Part shown: positions 1 through 11,900 of the stretch, piece after piece
Numbering within the stretch: the stretch's first letter is position 1
How the letters are laid out: the number at the start of each line of letters is the position of its first letter
NCBI RefSeq assembly: GCF_047495875.1
Contig: NC_092459.1
Location: 34,986,134 to 35,050,133, forward strand
DNA: 64,000 nt
Source of the DNA: Pithys albifrons albifrons
Lineage: Eukaryota; Chordata; Aves; Passeriformes; Thamnophilidae
Direction: 5' to 3'
Notes under the pieces: generated by a model
Databases searched by the model: none
Seen by the model: the letters and a program-made list of their open reading frames with translations, nothing else
What the model was told of the DNA's origin: nothing
Made by a program: the position numbers and the translations under genes

Positions 1-1342
1 AATGAAAAAGTATTTGAGGAATTTCAATAAGGGAAAACATAAAAACAATGCTCATCAGCCTGGTATCTGAACCAGAGCTTTGGATTAAAATGAATTCCAC
101 TTCCTCAAAACCAGTCTGTAGTTTCAATTAGCAGAAGGCCTCGGTTTTGATTTGCTCTTGTAATCCCCTGAAGCTGTGGGTTTAGAACAACACTGCTCTG
201 CCAAGTGCTCTGCAAGCACAAGGCTTCTGAGGAATTTTCAGTCTCAGTGCTGAGGTAATACAGCCCCCCACCCCCCCAGTTTTAGTATTTTACTGCTTGT
301 AGCAAATGAGTGATTTAGGTTGCTGAAAGAATCGCTGGCAAAGATATTGGCAAAAGCAGATTTAAATGAAAGTAAAAGCATGACAAATTCTGATGGCAAG
401 GTTCACTCTACTACTTACTAGATGGTTAAAGCACACAGAGAAAAATCAGATTAAAATCTAAAAATCAATCAATCTAAAACTAAAATCAACCTAAAATTAT
501 CTGTGTGGAGACTGGGGATGGAAAAAGGGCAAAGATGGGAAAGTGTAAGGATAAAAAGGAATGAGGGAGACCCTCCTGTTGAGTCACAAGTTTCAAAGGG
601 TATCCCTTGCCAAACTTAGGCCCAGATCTGACCAATGGTTTAGGACTAAAGGTGTTTTAACTCCACTTAAACTGAAAATGTTCTTCCACTTGGGTTGTTA
701 TTCAGGCACTAAGTTTCCAAACCTGTTCATTAGACAACACTAGTTCCTGATAACAGACAGCATTTCTGATAAGCTCAAGAGAAGCCTCAGCCTAGGTGCT
801 GTTCATCAAGGCTGAAGCCCAACGAGCATTTCTGAGATCATAGTGTGGCCCTGGACTGGGAGGTGGGTGGTATCTTACCACCACACTGCAAAGTATCCCA
901 GTGGAGGGGGAAAAAAAAACCTGAAAAAAATACTGAAATAGGAAAATATGTTATCTCCATAATATGGGGATAAAATATCATGTGTCAAGGTGAAATGCTT
1001 CTTTCTGGTGTAGAACTGTACAGAAGAAACTGCTGGGCAGAAGCCTGGCCCATCAAACAGAATTGAGGAGTGGCCTCAATGGTCAATGAGGTTCATTGTT
1101 GGAACAACTGCAAAGAGAAACAGAATCTATTTTTGGTGTTATGTTCTCATTATAATGGTCCTGTTGTAGAAGACACCTTTTAGCAGGATTTGTTGTTGGG
1201 TACTTGGCACCAGGAACTTCTGTGAACCTCAGCAGTCTGTAGGACAAGTTGATTCCAGTAGTCTTGTCTGGTTTTAAAATGCACTAAGGATGACACTGTG
1301 CCTCACTGAAAATATCTTGGTTTTGTTTTTGGGGTTTTTTAG
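1..1342. other. SLC35A1 intron (left end of window)
   Basis: No exon, RNA gene or recognisable repeat found. There is a C-rich run at about 265-280. The preceding SLC35A1 exon, expected to end in a Gly split codon, is not here, so the intron continues beyond the window. Confidence 0.6.
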
Positions 1343-1519
1343 GAGTTTATTTTGAGAAGGTCCTAAAGAGTTCAGATACTTCCTTGTGGGTGAGGAACAT
1401 TCAGCTCTACTTGTCTGGGATTGCGGTGACTTTATGTGGTGTGTACATGTCAGAAGGAGCCCAAGTTCTTGAGAAAGGGTTTTTCTATGGCTATACATAC
1501 TACGTCTGGTTTGTCATCT
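1343..1519 (+). CDS. SLC35A1: SLC35A1 exon, third from last in coding order
   Basis: 177 bp. Acceptor AG at 1341-1342 after a T-rich tract, donor GT at 1520. It enters with two bases of a split Gly codon, gives [10 protein letters not shown]... to ...TYYVWFVI, and leaves one base of a split Phe codon. Confidence 0.95.
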
Positions 1520-3992
1520 GTAAGTATCTTGTGGTTTAGAATCTTAACACTGTTTTTCTTTTTTAACAATGATATAACCAATTGCAGGAAGTTACATATT
1601 CAGTCTGACACACACTCTAGTGTGTTTTGAGAGATTTTATTTGAAAGTATAATTTTCTTGGAAATGATTCACTTATTCAATTTAAAATGGTGCTGAAACA
1701 GCAGTCTAAATAACTGATTAGCGAGCAGATCATCTTCAAATGAGTCCCGTCTGATTTACTGGATGCCATATAGACATCCCATTCTGCTGAATGTTGCCAA
1801 CTTACTGCATCTGTACTAACAGTAACATGTTATCTGCTTCCCAGTTCTTGCCAGTGTAGGCGGCATCTACACTTCGGTGGTGGTGAAGTACACAGATAAC
1901 ATCATGAAAGGCTTTTCTGCAGCAGCAGCCATTGTTCTCTCTACTGTGGCATCAGTCATCCTCTTTGGCCTCCAGATCAGTAAGTGTCTTTTTTTGGCTT
2001 GACAGTGTGTGCATGTTTCCTGCCTGCCCAACCCACCGTACACAGTTCATACCAAAGCCATCATTTATGCCTCCTCTCAGCTTTTCTGGGTTTAGCTTCA
2101 AGTCTTCTCCACTAATGCACTATCGATCCTGTTGTGTTGCACAAGGTGCCTGATGATCTTGTGCTTCCAAAGGCATTTATGGGTTATCTTTCAGAGGCAG
2201 CTACAATTTCAAATGAAAAGGTTCTTTTTGGTTCAAATAGCTTCATTTGTGCATCACTTTCTGATGCAGTTGAGTGTGTGATATAGCTGTTTACCTGGGA
2301 CTGCTGTTGCTAAGTGATCATTTCTTGTTGGGCTTAGTACAGCCAGTGCCAAATGAATTCCTCAGCTACTTCTTCAAGTGCTTTACACGTCCCTGTTAAG
2401 TTACATCCACGACTCCATTACCCTTTACCTTCCCCATTTGCTGTGGACACCACCACGTAAGAGTGAATCAAGCAGCAGCTGCAGTTGTGACTGATGTGGT
2501 GAATATTTTTGAGAGGAAACAACAGATTGCTCTGCAATATTCTGCAGCTACAAAGGATTATCTCCCCAGTCAAGTCTGTGTTTGATACTGCGCCCAGTAG
2601 TTCCCACTCAGTTCTTCACTGTTTAGTTGTGGGTATTGTTTACTTTTCTACCTTAATCCAAAGATGGTGTGGTGATGTGGTGGAAGAACTAGCTTTGTGA
2701 TGTAGCGTTAATGGGACAAAGCCTAAAGAAAGTTTGCATAAGGAGAAAGCCATCAGTGTTTGGCTGAAAAACAGCACCATAAAGCAAGCGATGAAAAAAA
2801 AAAAAGACTACCTAGTTTTAAAAACTCACTTGGGCAGAGCATTTTCTTGATGGTTCATACCAATCAAACCTGGACTAGTGACCTTTCTGTGAAAGCCTCA
2901 TTAATAGCATTTCTTAACCCCATCTAAATCACAAAATCACAGAATATGCAGAGTTGGAAGGGACAGACGAGGATCATCGAGTCCAACTCCTGGCCCTGCA
3001 CAGGACCATCCCCAAGAGTCACACCATGTGCCCGAGAGTATCTTCTAAATGCTTCTTGAACTCTGTCAGGCTTGGTGCTGTGACCACTTCCCTGGGGTGC
3101 CTATTCCAGTGCCCAACTACCCTCTGGGGGAAGAACCTTTTCCTAATATTCAATCCAAACCTCCCCTGACACAATTTGAGGCCATTCCCTCAGGTCCTGT
3201 CACTGGTCACCAACAGATCAGTGCCTGCCCCTCCTCTTCCCCTCATGAGGAAGTTGTAACTGCAATGAGGTCTCCTCCAGGCTCAACAGACCAAGTGCCC
3301 TCAGCCGCTCCTCATACATCTTCCCCTCAAGGCCCTTCACCATCTGCATTGCCCTCCTTTGGACACCCTCTAATGGCATAATATCTTTCATATATTGTGG
3401 CACCCAAAACTGCCCACAATATTCAAGGTGAGGACACCCCAGTGCAGAGCAGAGCAGGACAATCCCCTCCCTCAGTTGGCTGGTGATGCTTTGCCTGAGA
3501 GAGGCAAATAGGGTATGTTATCACAGGCTACTTTATCACATCAACTGTGTTTTTATTGTTAAGTTTATTGTAACATAAGCCTGTTCAGATGGCACCTGGA
3601 ACTGCAGGAGATGCTTTGCTGTTGCTTTTATGACCATCACCACGTTCTTGCTGATATGAGACTAAATGGATTGCTGTGCAGATCGCAAACATTCCAGAGT
3701 TCCCAGCGACAGAGGATAAAGCTAGATGCTGTGAATTATTAATAGCTGCTATTCTAAGTAACTTCAACACTGTCATTCAGATATCATCACAACTTACATA
3801 GCTTGCTGAAGGTTTCTTCTTATATTAATGTGTTTATTTAAACTATTTTGTCTTCTTTCAGCTGTTACCTTCTCCCTGGGTGCTCTCCTGGTGTGTATTT
3901 CTATTTACCTCTATGGATTACCTCGACAAGACACCACAAAAATCCAGCCCTCAGAGACTAAGAGCTCAAAAGAGAGACTTGCTCCTGTGTGA
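1343..3992 (+). CDS. SLC35A1: SLC35A1, CMP-sialic acid transporter (3' part, last three coding exons)
   Basis: Golgi antiporter that brings CMP-sialic acid into the lumen in exchange for CMP, supplying sialyltransferases. Three exons (1343-1519, 1845-1979, 3862-3992) join in frame and encode the last 147 residues of a protein of about 337. Recognisable family features are the FEKVLK stretch at the start, [11 protein letters not shown], the [15 protein letters not shown] loop and the tail segment [12 protein letters not shown], all close to mammalian SLC35A1. The part seen covers roughly the last four of ten membrane helices and the short cytosolic tail ending KERLAPV. All introns are GT-AG. 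Upstream exons lie to the left of the window, so promoter and N-terminus are not seen. The gene is convergent with RARS2. Identity comes from remembered family sequence, not a search, but the match is long and in frame. Confidence 0.95.
1845..1979 (+). CDS. SLC35A1: SLC35A1 penultimate coding exon
   Basis: 135 bp between AG at 1843-1844 and GT at 1980. Encodes [18 protein letters not shown] and a membrane helix ending VILFGLQI. Phase joins both neighbours (split Phe at the start, split Thr at the end). Confidence 0.96.
2927..3498 (-). mobile_element. CR1 LINE fragment, 5'-truncated
   Basis: Reads as the reverse complement of an avian CR1 3' end. The terminus (ACAAAATCACAGAAT) lies at the left, followed by GAGTTGGAAGGGACAG and ATCGAGTCCAACTCCTGG, then about 500 bp of CR1 body in which fragments of the reverse transcriptase C-terminal region can be read with stops. 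It sits in the last SLC35A1 intron in antisense orientation and is not coding. Confidence 0.9.
3862..3992 (+). CDS. SLC35A1: SLC35A1 last coding exon with stop
   Basis: 131 bp after AG at 3860-3861. Encodes the last helix and the tail [15 protein letters not shown]... ending in TGA at 3990-3992. A longer open frame also runs through this stretch (3880-4425), but in another frame and without family similarity. Confidence 0.95.
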
Positions 3993-4365
3993 TAACAATG
4001 GACAAGAGAAAAAACAGACTTTTTTTAAAAAAATTACATTTTTTTTAAGAATTAGCCTTAAGCTAGTCATGAAATGGTTTAAGTGGGATAAACTAAAAGC
4101 AGAAGTTAGTTCTGTTTTACATACGGATTTTCCAGTGGCTGATGCTGAGGCTACACTGCAGCCGAGAAGCTGGATGGGTATTTTATGGAAGGTATTCTTC
4201 ATTCGCATCAATGAAGAGTCTCATTTACAAGGAAAACTCAATGAAGGAACTGATTACGCAATTGTATATAATGTTTATAATGGAAGGAAATTGGTTCTTT
4301 GTGCATTTGATAAACTGTCTTGCCCTTTGAGGGCAGAAATGCCTGAATGCTTCATAAAAAAAACT

Positions 4366-4371
4366 ATTAAA
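4366..4371 (+). terminator. Possible SLC35A1 polyadenylation signal
   Basis: ATTAAA variant hexamer about 375 bp after the SLC35A1 stop. It is the first such hexamer found downstream; no transcript evidence. Confidence 0.3.
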
Positions 4372-4808
4372 AAGAGCAACTACTGCCAGAATTTTCTCTT
4401 AAAATACTTGGCAATTGCAGTTTGATTAATGACAGGAAAAGTTTCGCTTCTAGGCAATAGGTACAAGACAGCACAACTCTACTGGAAATAACCATGGTTC
4501 AAACATCACTTACCTAGGAGTGATTAGAGGTAGCACATGCTCTTTGGTTTAAAAAGAATGAAAGACTGGGGTTTCTCTGAAGCTGTGAATTTCCTGTCAC
4601 TTTTCAAATGTTTTTATACCTGCTGTAGCTGGTAGAGTAATCTTCTATGTGTTGTACAGGGGAAAGTTTGTATGTATTTCTGTATTTCTGGCCTAAGTAT
4701 GGAGGAGTCAAAAGATTATCGTCAGTACATTTTCTCTCTCAACCTCTCTGTGCATATAGAGTGATGCTTGAAAAGAGTTCCTGTAATGCATATTAGGCTT
4801 TGAGTTAA

Positions 4809-4814
4809 TTTATT
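4809..4814 (-). terminator. Possible RARS2 polyadenylation signal
   Basis: AATAAA on the minus strand about 1.06 kb after the RARS2 stop. If used, it lies upstream of 4366-4371 in RARS2 terms, so the two transcripts would meet with little or no overlap. Confidence 0.3.
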
Positions 4815-5873
4815 ATTGCCAACTGCATAATTTCAACTTCCTCCCTCATCTTCTGGGTCCATCCAGAAGCTGCAACTCTACATTGAGGGAAAACTGACTT
4901 TGGTGTATTTGGGCAGCCTGTTGTCATTCACAGTGGAGTTAAAATGTAACCAAGTTTATACTCTTGGCTAGATTCCTTCAGACACGAGTTAAGCAGCTGG
5001 GTTTCCCTTGAAAGTGGGGCATGTTAAACACAGCAGTAACAAATATGCACAAATTCTGCTCCAGTGGGAGAGAATGTTCCCCTCTGCCTTTTGCCAACTA
5101 GTCCGTGTGTCAGAGCAACCACCACGGTGCCACTGTGGGCAGTCAAGGCTTCCAGGGTGGAGGGCATTGCCAGCCACCCACTTGCAGAACCTCACAGGTG
5201 CTGCTTCGCCTCTCTCCACCAGTGTGATGGCTCAGGGGTGCCACGCAGCCCCTGCCATGCCTGACTGTGTGTAGGGTGCTGAGGGCACGCTGTGCTTCTT
5301 GCTCCACCAGCTGTGCAGCAGTGTCTGCTCCCTGGCCATCACCTCAGTGTGACAGAGTAACAGGGCGTGACAGCTGGCAGTTGGGCTGGGCTGAAGGGGG
5401 AATTCAGTACAACACTCAGCAAATGATCTCTGCATGGTCTGACTAACTTGGTTAGTTACACCATAGAGAGCACCTGTAGCTTTTGTGCCATTAGGCCTCG
5501 GTACACAATGACAACCACAGAAGGGGAGAGCTTTGCTTGGGGAGCACAGTTAATATCACTTCCTCTACCAAAAGGATGTTACATTTACATGGCAAACACA
5601 GAGTACTTCTCTTTTATGGGAAATACCAGGTAGATTAGAGTCTCAAGTACACTGCTCCCACCAAGCGCCTGGGAGAAAGTGACTGTGCCAGCCTTGCCCC
5701 CCACAAATGGCTGTGCCATGCCTGCTCTTCTGCAGTTGGAATGATGGAGCACAAACCTGCAAGCACAGATGGAGTTTCCAGCCTGCATTAGCAGTGACAC
5801 GCAGGACAGCATTCATATTATCTTGAAAAAATCTTTTACTAAGAGATGTGACTGTGCATTGCATACAGGCCTG

Positions 5874-5960
5874 TTACATTTGAGTCACAGGTGTAATGCC
5901 AAGAAGTTTCATTCCATTGGCTAGAACCAAGCGTGCAGCTTCAAAGAGACAGAGCCTTGC
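5874..5960 (-). CDS. RARS2: RARS2 exon 20 with stop
   Basis: 87 bp, [20 protein letters not shown] then GITPVTQM and TAA at 5876-5874. Acceptor TTCCAG. The terminal [10 protein letters not shown] matches the mammalian C-terminus. Confidence 0.97.
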   Translation of the reverse strand, partial: ARLCLFEAARLVLANGMKLLGITPVTQM

Positions 5961-8900
5961 CTGGAAAACAAAAGAAGACTCAGCATAAGGTAATGCTACA
6001 GAGTAGGGTGTGGTTCTTAGGACAGCACTTAGAAGCAGAAGTGAGAACACTGTGTGCATTCTCTGTCCCCACACCGGGATTTGGACCTACACATAACCTA
6101 AATACTGAGAAACACACCAACACCTGCAGAATTCACACCAGCTGTTGACGGCCCATTACAGTGTCAACAGAGGGACACTGTCAAGCAAAGAAGCTGGAAA
6201 GGCATGTCCAGCCCAGCCTTCTGGGCAGAGCAAGCAATGAGCTAGCAATGACTAAAAAGTGAAAATCTTTATGCATCACGGGCTGGTACAGCCCTGCGGG
6301 CACTACTGGAATCCCTCCCCTTGCCCTGCCTCGGTTAGAGGTTGTCAAGCAACTATGGGTTGCTTTGAAAATTTCCTCATCAATGTCCTGGCTGTAACAC
6401 AGCTGGTTGTTTGCTTCAAAACCCATAGTTCTTGAAAGTTGTCACACTAAGATATTTAGAAATAATTTTTCTTTTACAAGATAAGGAACTTAAGTTTTCC
6501 TTGTAGCTTGGAATGTCTCAGTTTATCTCCAAAGGCAGGAATACCTACAGCATTTAAGCTCAAACAGAGACTGCAGCTCTGACGGTTTTACTGAATGTTA
6601 TTCTCCCACAGCACAGTTCACACTTAAGTGTGATTTTCTACGAAAACCAAATAAGCAGTTGCTTTTGAAATAGATGAAAGAAAATAAGAAAGGCAGTGTA
6701 ATTAGTGTATCATTTACTGAGCAGCTAGGAGGTCAAACATTGCCTGGGAGACTCTAATCTGCATTTATTTGGAACTCCACATTAACAGCTGTCAGCCTCT
6801 AGCTTTAGCTAGAAAGGCAATACTGACAACCTGGAATTTGGAGGTGGCAAGAGAGGAGACAGATTCAGTTCTCTCCTAATTCTGTCTTCCCACAAAACTG
6901 CTAAAGGAAACCATCAAAAATTAAACAGCAAGTTTAATGCTCAAATGTTTACTCTTAAAACATTCAAAGGAAAGGTGATAAGAAGGGGTTTGACTGGGTT
7001 TGGAGCAGTTGTCCTTAGGGAGCATTGTGTTTCAAGAGGATCAAGCAGAGCAGCCCTTTGCAGAAGGCACAGCTGTGAACAGCAATCCCTCCTGGCCTGC
7101 CTGCAGGAGCATTTCCACACAAGGAGTTACATAGCTGGGCTGGCAAAGCCCTAATGGGTCCTTCCTCTGGCACACCCCACACAGACTCCAGCCACCCAGG
7201 ACACTGTTCCGTACCTGTGCTACTTCAGGGGTGCTGCCTTTCACAGGAAGGGTTTTGTGTGCCACGGCTGCAAGATGGCTGAGACGGAAAACACGGAGAC
7301 AATGGTGAGAACGAGCAAGTCGCTTGACAGGAGCAGTGCTATGGGCTACAGAAAGCAGCAGAACTGGAAGGACCACCCACAACTGCAGCATGCCAGAGGC
7401 TGATTTACAACAGCCTCTCACCTGGCTGAAGGAAGGCAGGATTTTCTGTAGCCTGCATGATGTCAGGGCATGCCATCAACAACTTAATACTCCTAAAATA
7501 ACCCCCAAATATTTTTTTCCGCTACCTGCTCCTCAAAAAAACCCAATTAAAAAAAAAGCAAAACCAACCTCAAAAACTGGTCTGGGAAGAGACTCAAGAC
7601 TCTACCCTGGCATTCCCAAGGTGTGTAATTCCTCATACATTTTCCTTAATTTCTCAGCCTTCCCTGCACACAGGCTCTACAGCTTCCCTCACCAAGCTTA
7701 CTCCAGCTGTCAAATCAGACAGGTCCCTATAGAAGTCACATAAGCAGTATGACTTACATTAATAAGCTTTGTTCATTGGCAGAGGCAGTGGCTAAAAATG
7801 GTTTAGACCAGATTTCCTAGCTGAAATTTGATATTTGAGAGGATGTTATCAGCTTAAATCTTCTTAAGATTTCATTAGTCCAGCACGATTTTGGTTCTGA
7901 CACTGAGTTACAGCCAAGTGACTTTTTTCTTAAAAGCAGTTAGTTTTTGAGAAGGCTCCTGGCTCCAGCCTTGGTCTCTGCTATTGATTATATTATTTGC
8001 TATCCTACTTTATACATTTCCTGCTTCAGGAAAATCATCCCACAAATTTGCATCTTCCCACTAATTTTACTCTTCAAAGCAGTGCAGATATGAGGGCTGC
8101 AGAGCCAGCTCAGGACAACCTGTCCCTGCTGGAGACACGGCCAGTATCAGCCATCACCTTACCTAAGCGTGAGGAGGTAGCTGACAATGTGCTTGGGTTG
8201 CAGATCCTGAGATGATCTGTACAGGACCTCATCGTACCTGTGAAGGAAGAAAAGGATTGTTTGGGTGCTGAAGTGGTAGTGGGTGTACTCAGATATAAGG
8301 CGCAGACTTGCCTAAGTCAAAGCAAGCACATAACCACAGCTGCAGAATTAGCAAAACTGATCTTCTGAATGAGACCTAAGTCATGTCATTAGCATACAAC
8401 TCATTATTCCTTCCTTGTTCACTTATTGTTGAAGGAGATTCTGCTCCTCCTCATGCAAACACCGTAGACAGCAGAGCTCAGATGCAGGATATAGCCAGGA
8501 GAACATAAGAGCTATATTTGCTCCTGGAACATTATGTTTGGTTTTACACTAATTGGAAGTTCCTAGGAGCAAAAACATGTTAAATAACAAGGAAGTCAAA
8601 ATAGTCCCTTAGAGGGCTTTGCCTTTAGTAAGTGCAGCTTAGAATTTTAAGTAGCTAAAGGGAATCATGTAACATTAAAAAAAGACAAAACCAGTGTGAT
8701 TTTACATAATCCTGGAATAGGGAATCCCACAAAATCACAGAATGGGTCAGGCTCGAAGGAACCACATCTGGTCCAACCTCCCTGCTCAAGCAGAGTCATC
8801 CTACATAACTTACACAATATGGTCAACTCGGTAAGTCCGTATTAAACTGGGTAGTACAGGCAAAGTCATGAGATCTGTGTTTTGATTTTATGTGTTCTGC

Positions 8901-11900
8901 TTTGCTTTTGCACAGCCTGCAAGAAGGTACCAACACCTCTGGGGCTGAAGAGATTTCAGATTCGAACTGGGGAGTGGACTTCCTAGTCTTTGCTCAGCTC
9001 CCAGGCCCATCCCTGTCAGCATGTCCAAGCTGTACTGCCGTGGAATCTTCCTCCTTTAAAGACACGCTGCAGAACTGGGGAGTGCACTCTGATACTGAGG
9101 GCTCAGCAGTCACACAAGATCTACAGCACCAGGGAGGGAGTGCTCCCCATCTCATGGGTGGGTAAGGCACAAAAACACCTCTTAGATGTGCACTCAGCAG
9201 CTGATCTCAGCCAGCACACCCCAGGTGGTCACTGGGGGGGAGGTCACTGACCTCACATCACTGACATGAGAGAGACAGAGCCAGGGGAACCTCTGCATTG
9301 CCTCAGGGCCAGCACAGACACAGCAGGTGCTGGGCTCTCAGACACAGTGACATAGGTACAGAGAAATTACTATCAACAAGCACCATCAAACAGACATTAA
9401 AAGCTTCATGAAGCAACAAAGTTGGTATCAAATGAAGTGGCCCTCTTTTGATACCAGATTTTTTGCTTCAGGAAGCTGCCATTTCAGTATTGGCCTACAA
9501 CAACTTGTTAAGGTTATTTTATAAGTTAACTAAGTCCACTTTTGCAGGATTATACAAAGATCATAGAATAGCTTGGGTTGGAAAGGACCTTAAAGATCAT
9601 GTAATTCCAACCCCGCAGCCATGGACAGGGAACCTTCCACTAGACCAGATTACTCAGAGCCTTGGTCTACTGGAAGGTTCCCTCCTTTCACCTGGCACCT
9701 TCTGTCTACTATTCATTAGTCTGCAAAGTTAATGGTATTCAGAATTGGGCAGCTATTTTAGGCAAATGTTTGGAAGCTTTTCAAACAACAGAAGCAGAGC
9801 CATGGAAGTGAGTTTCTGACAACTCAGAAGGGATTATCATGAAAACTTTTCAAAAGAATTGAGTCATGGCAACTCACAAGGAGAACTGAACATTGTTACT
9901 CCTGAAAATGTGGAGTGCCCAGTCTAATGGATAACCTAAATACTACCTTCTGCAAGTAAAGGCCTCAGGAGGTGCTTCACAGAGATACCATATAGCACTG
10001 GGGCCAAACTCAAAGACCTTTGCAATAGGTAGACCTGATTCTCAATAAAATCAAGAGCCCTGTGGTGGATCAACAACCTTTCTCTGAAAACGGACACCAG
10101 TCTGCGATGCCGTGATCCCTGCACATAACCCTGTCAGTTTTCACACATAAGACAGGCAGCTATACACTAATCTGATCAAACCCAAGAAATAACCCATGTA
10201 TTTTCCATTAAATACAATGGCATTGGATAAATAAGACACTACTAGTCTTATTTAGAGTGCTGGCTGGTCCTGCTGTTGCTCAAGAAAATGTGCATCATAC
10301 AATGAACTCCAGGCCGACCTCCTGGGGCAATTACAGTCAATGGCAGGACTCTGCAGGCTACAGTTGCAGGCTGAAAGGAGCCACCTGGGACACTGGCATG
10401 ACTTTGGGAAGTCCAAATTTTAAAAAGATGCCCCCAAAGAAGGTCTTAGTATGGTTAAAAGAATTAACTGTCTGGCACTGCACTGTGTGCAGTGCAGTAT
10501 ATAGGACCTCTAAGTAGGAATTCTGAAAGTGTTCAGTTACTTCTGACTCTGTCACAGGCTGTGCAACATGGACAATTCTGTTGTCCCCTTATTTTAACTG
10601 CACATCTATGAAATAATGAAAACAGAAACTGCTCAACTTTAAGACTGAATTAATGAAGAACATTACTGCTATTAACAGGTATTAGTTGTGCACTTTCAGT
10701 AGCTACTGGATGTGCATGCACATACTCTGTTTCACCTCACCCAGGAGCACTTCCTCTCCTTTTTCCCCACATGACAAAAGCAGAACATAAGGGACTAAGC
10801 CAATCTGCAGTTAATATTTATATAGAGCTTATCATACTTTTGTGAAGACAAGTTAAGAGGCTCATGTACACAGAGTATGTCCCCAATAGTACTTTCTCTG
10901 TCATGGCTTCTAAAGCCACAAAAATTTCCAAGTGAGGGCTACTGTTTATAACCATTGTGGCTACTTCAGGCAATGACTGACCATGTAAATCTGTGCCTTC
11001 CCAACGGGCTGGTGGCATATCCAGAAGTTTATTTTAAGGGAATTGCTATTTGGAAAGAAAACTAGACAAACCTGAGAAGATGCTGAAGAACAGAGATGGC
11101 ATCTGGCTCTTGCAAGCATGCCACATTAACATCAGTTAGCTGTGCACTCCCATGCCTTTGTTTCAAACTAAAATGGAAGAATGGAAAACAAATGTTGGAT
11201 GAAACCCTCCTAATAGCAAAGCTGAACAAGAAAAACAGTGATTTGTGTTTTTAAGAAAAAAAAGGGTGGGCTCCTTCTGCTCAAGCTGAATGGAACGCCG
11301 AGACAGACCAGCTGACTCCAACATAAGATAAAAAAATATAAAAATTGTGCCAGCCATTCAGTATCAACAGGATTAGATATGCATGGACAACAGGTTCAGA
11401 AGCTGATGCTAAAAGACTAGAGAGGTAGTCAATACCCCATTAATGGTACCCTGGAACCACCAATATGTAGATGATATTGGAGTACAAGGGGAACAGACAA
11501 CAGAAAGGGATCAGACTTGCAAAGTCTCCCTGAGCACCACCCTCCTGCTACCATTGCCTCAGACAGGACACCAAGGTGGTACTGACCTTTGGCCTGATCC
11601 AGGAAGGGATTTTACATGAATATACATACTGATGTCTGCATTAAAAATGCTCTGACAGTTCACTGTAATTGATAAAACTGTTCAGACTGGCCTGTTATGA
11701 TACTCTTTTTAAAAAAATAATTAAACACGTTAGGTGTTTGTCCTGAGTCAACAGGAAGGAATTTGCTTTTAACCTTGGTTACCAACAGTGGGAAATAAAA
11801 TGTGCAGAAAACCCCGCTAGCCACTGTGGAAGCCAAAAGTTCTATGATGTAGCTTATTTTACAAGTATGGGCATTTTGTTTTTTACGTCAGATGCCTTAA

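Larger units (their letters stand above)
3993..5873. other. Convergent 3' UTR and junction zone of SLC35A1 and RARS2
   Basis: 1.9 kb between the two stop codons. It should hold the 3' UTR of SLC35A1 (+) and that of RARS2 (-). ATTAAA at 4366-4371 is a possible plus-strand polyadenylation signal. TTTATT at 4809-4814 (AATAAA on the minus strand) is a possible RARS2 signal. If the latter is used, the RARS2 UTR is about 1.06 kb. No repeat or further gene is recognised; open frames here are short and without family similarity. Confidence 0.5.

Noticed and set aside
3880..4425. 181-codon open frame after the SLC35A1 last exon
   Set aside because: It overlaps the SLC35A1 coding end in another frame and continues in AT-rich UTR; no similarity or splice support.
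9936..10124. [12 protein letters not shown] peptide considered as a RARS2 exon
   Set aside because: It recalls QHLLR of the family by chance; the true exon with [14 protein letters not shown] and proper splice sites is at 11072-11167.
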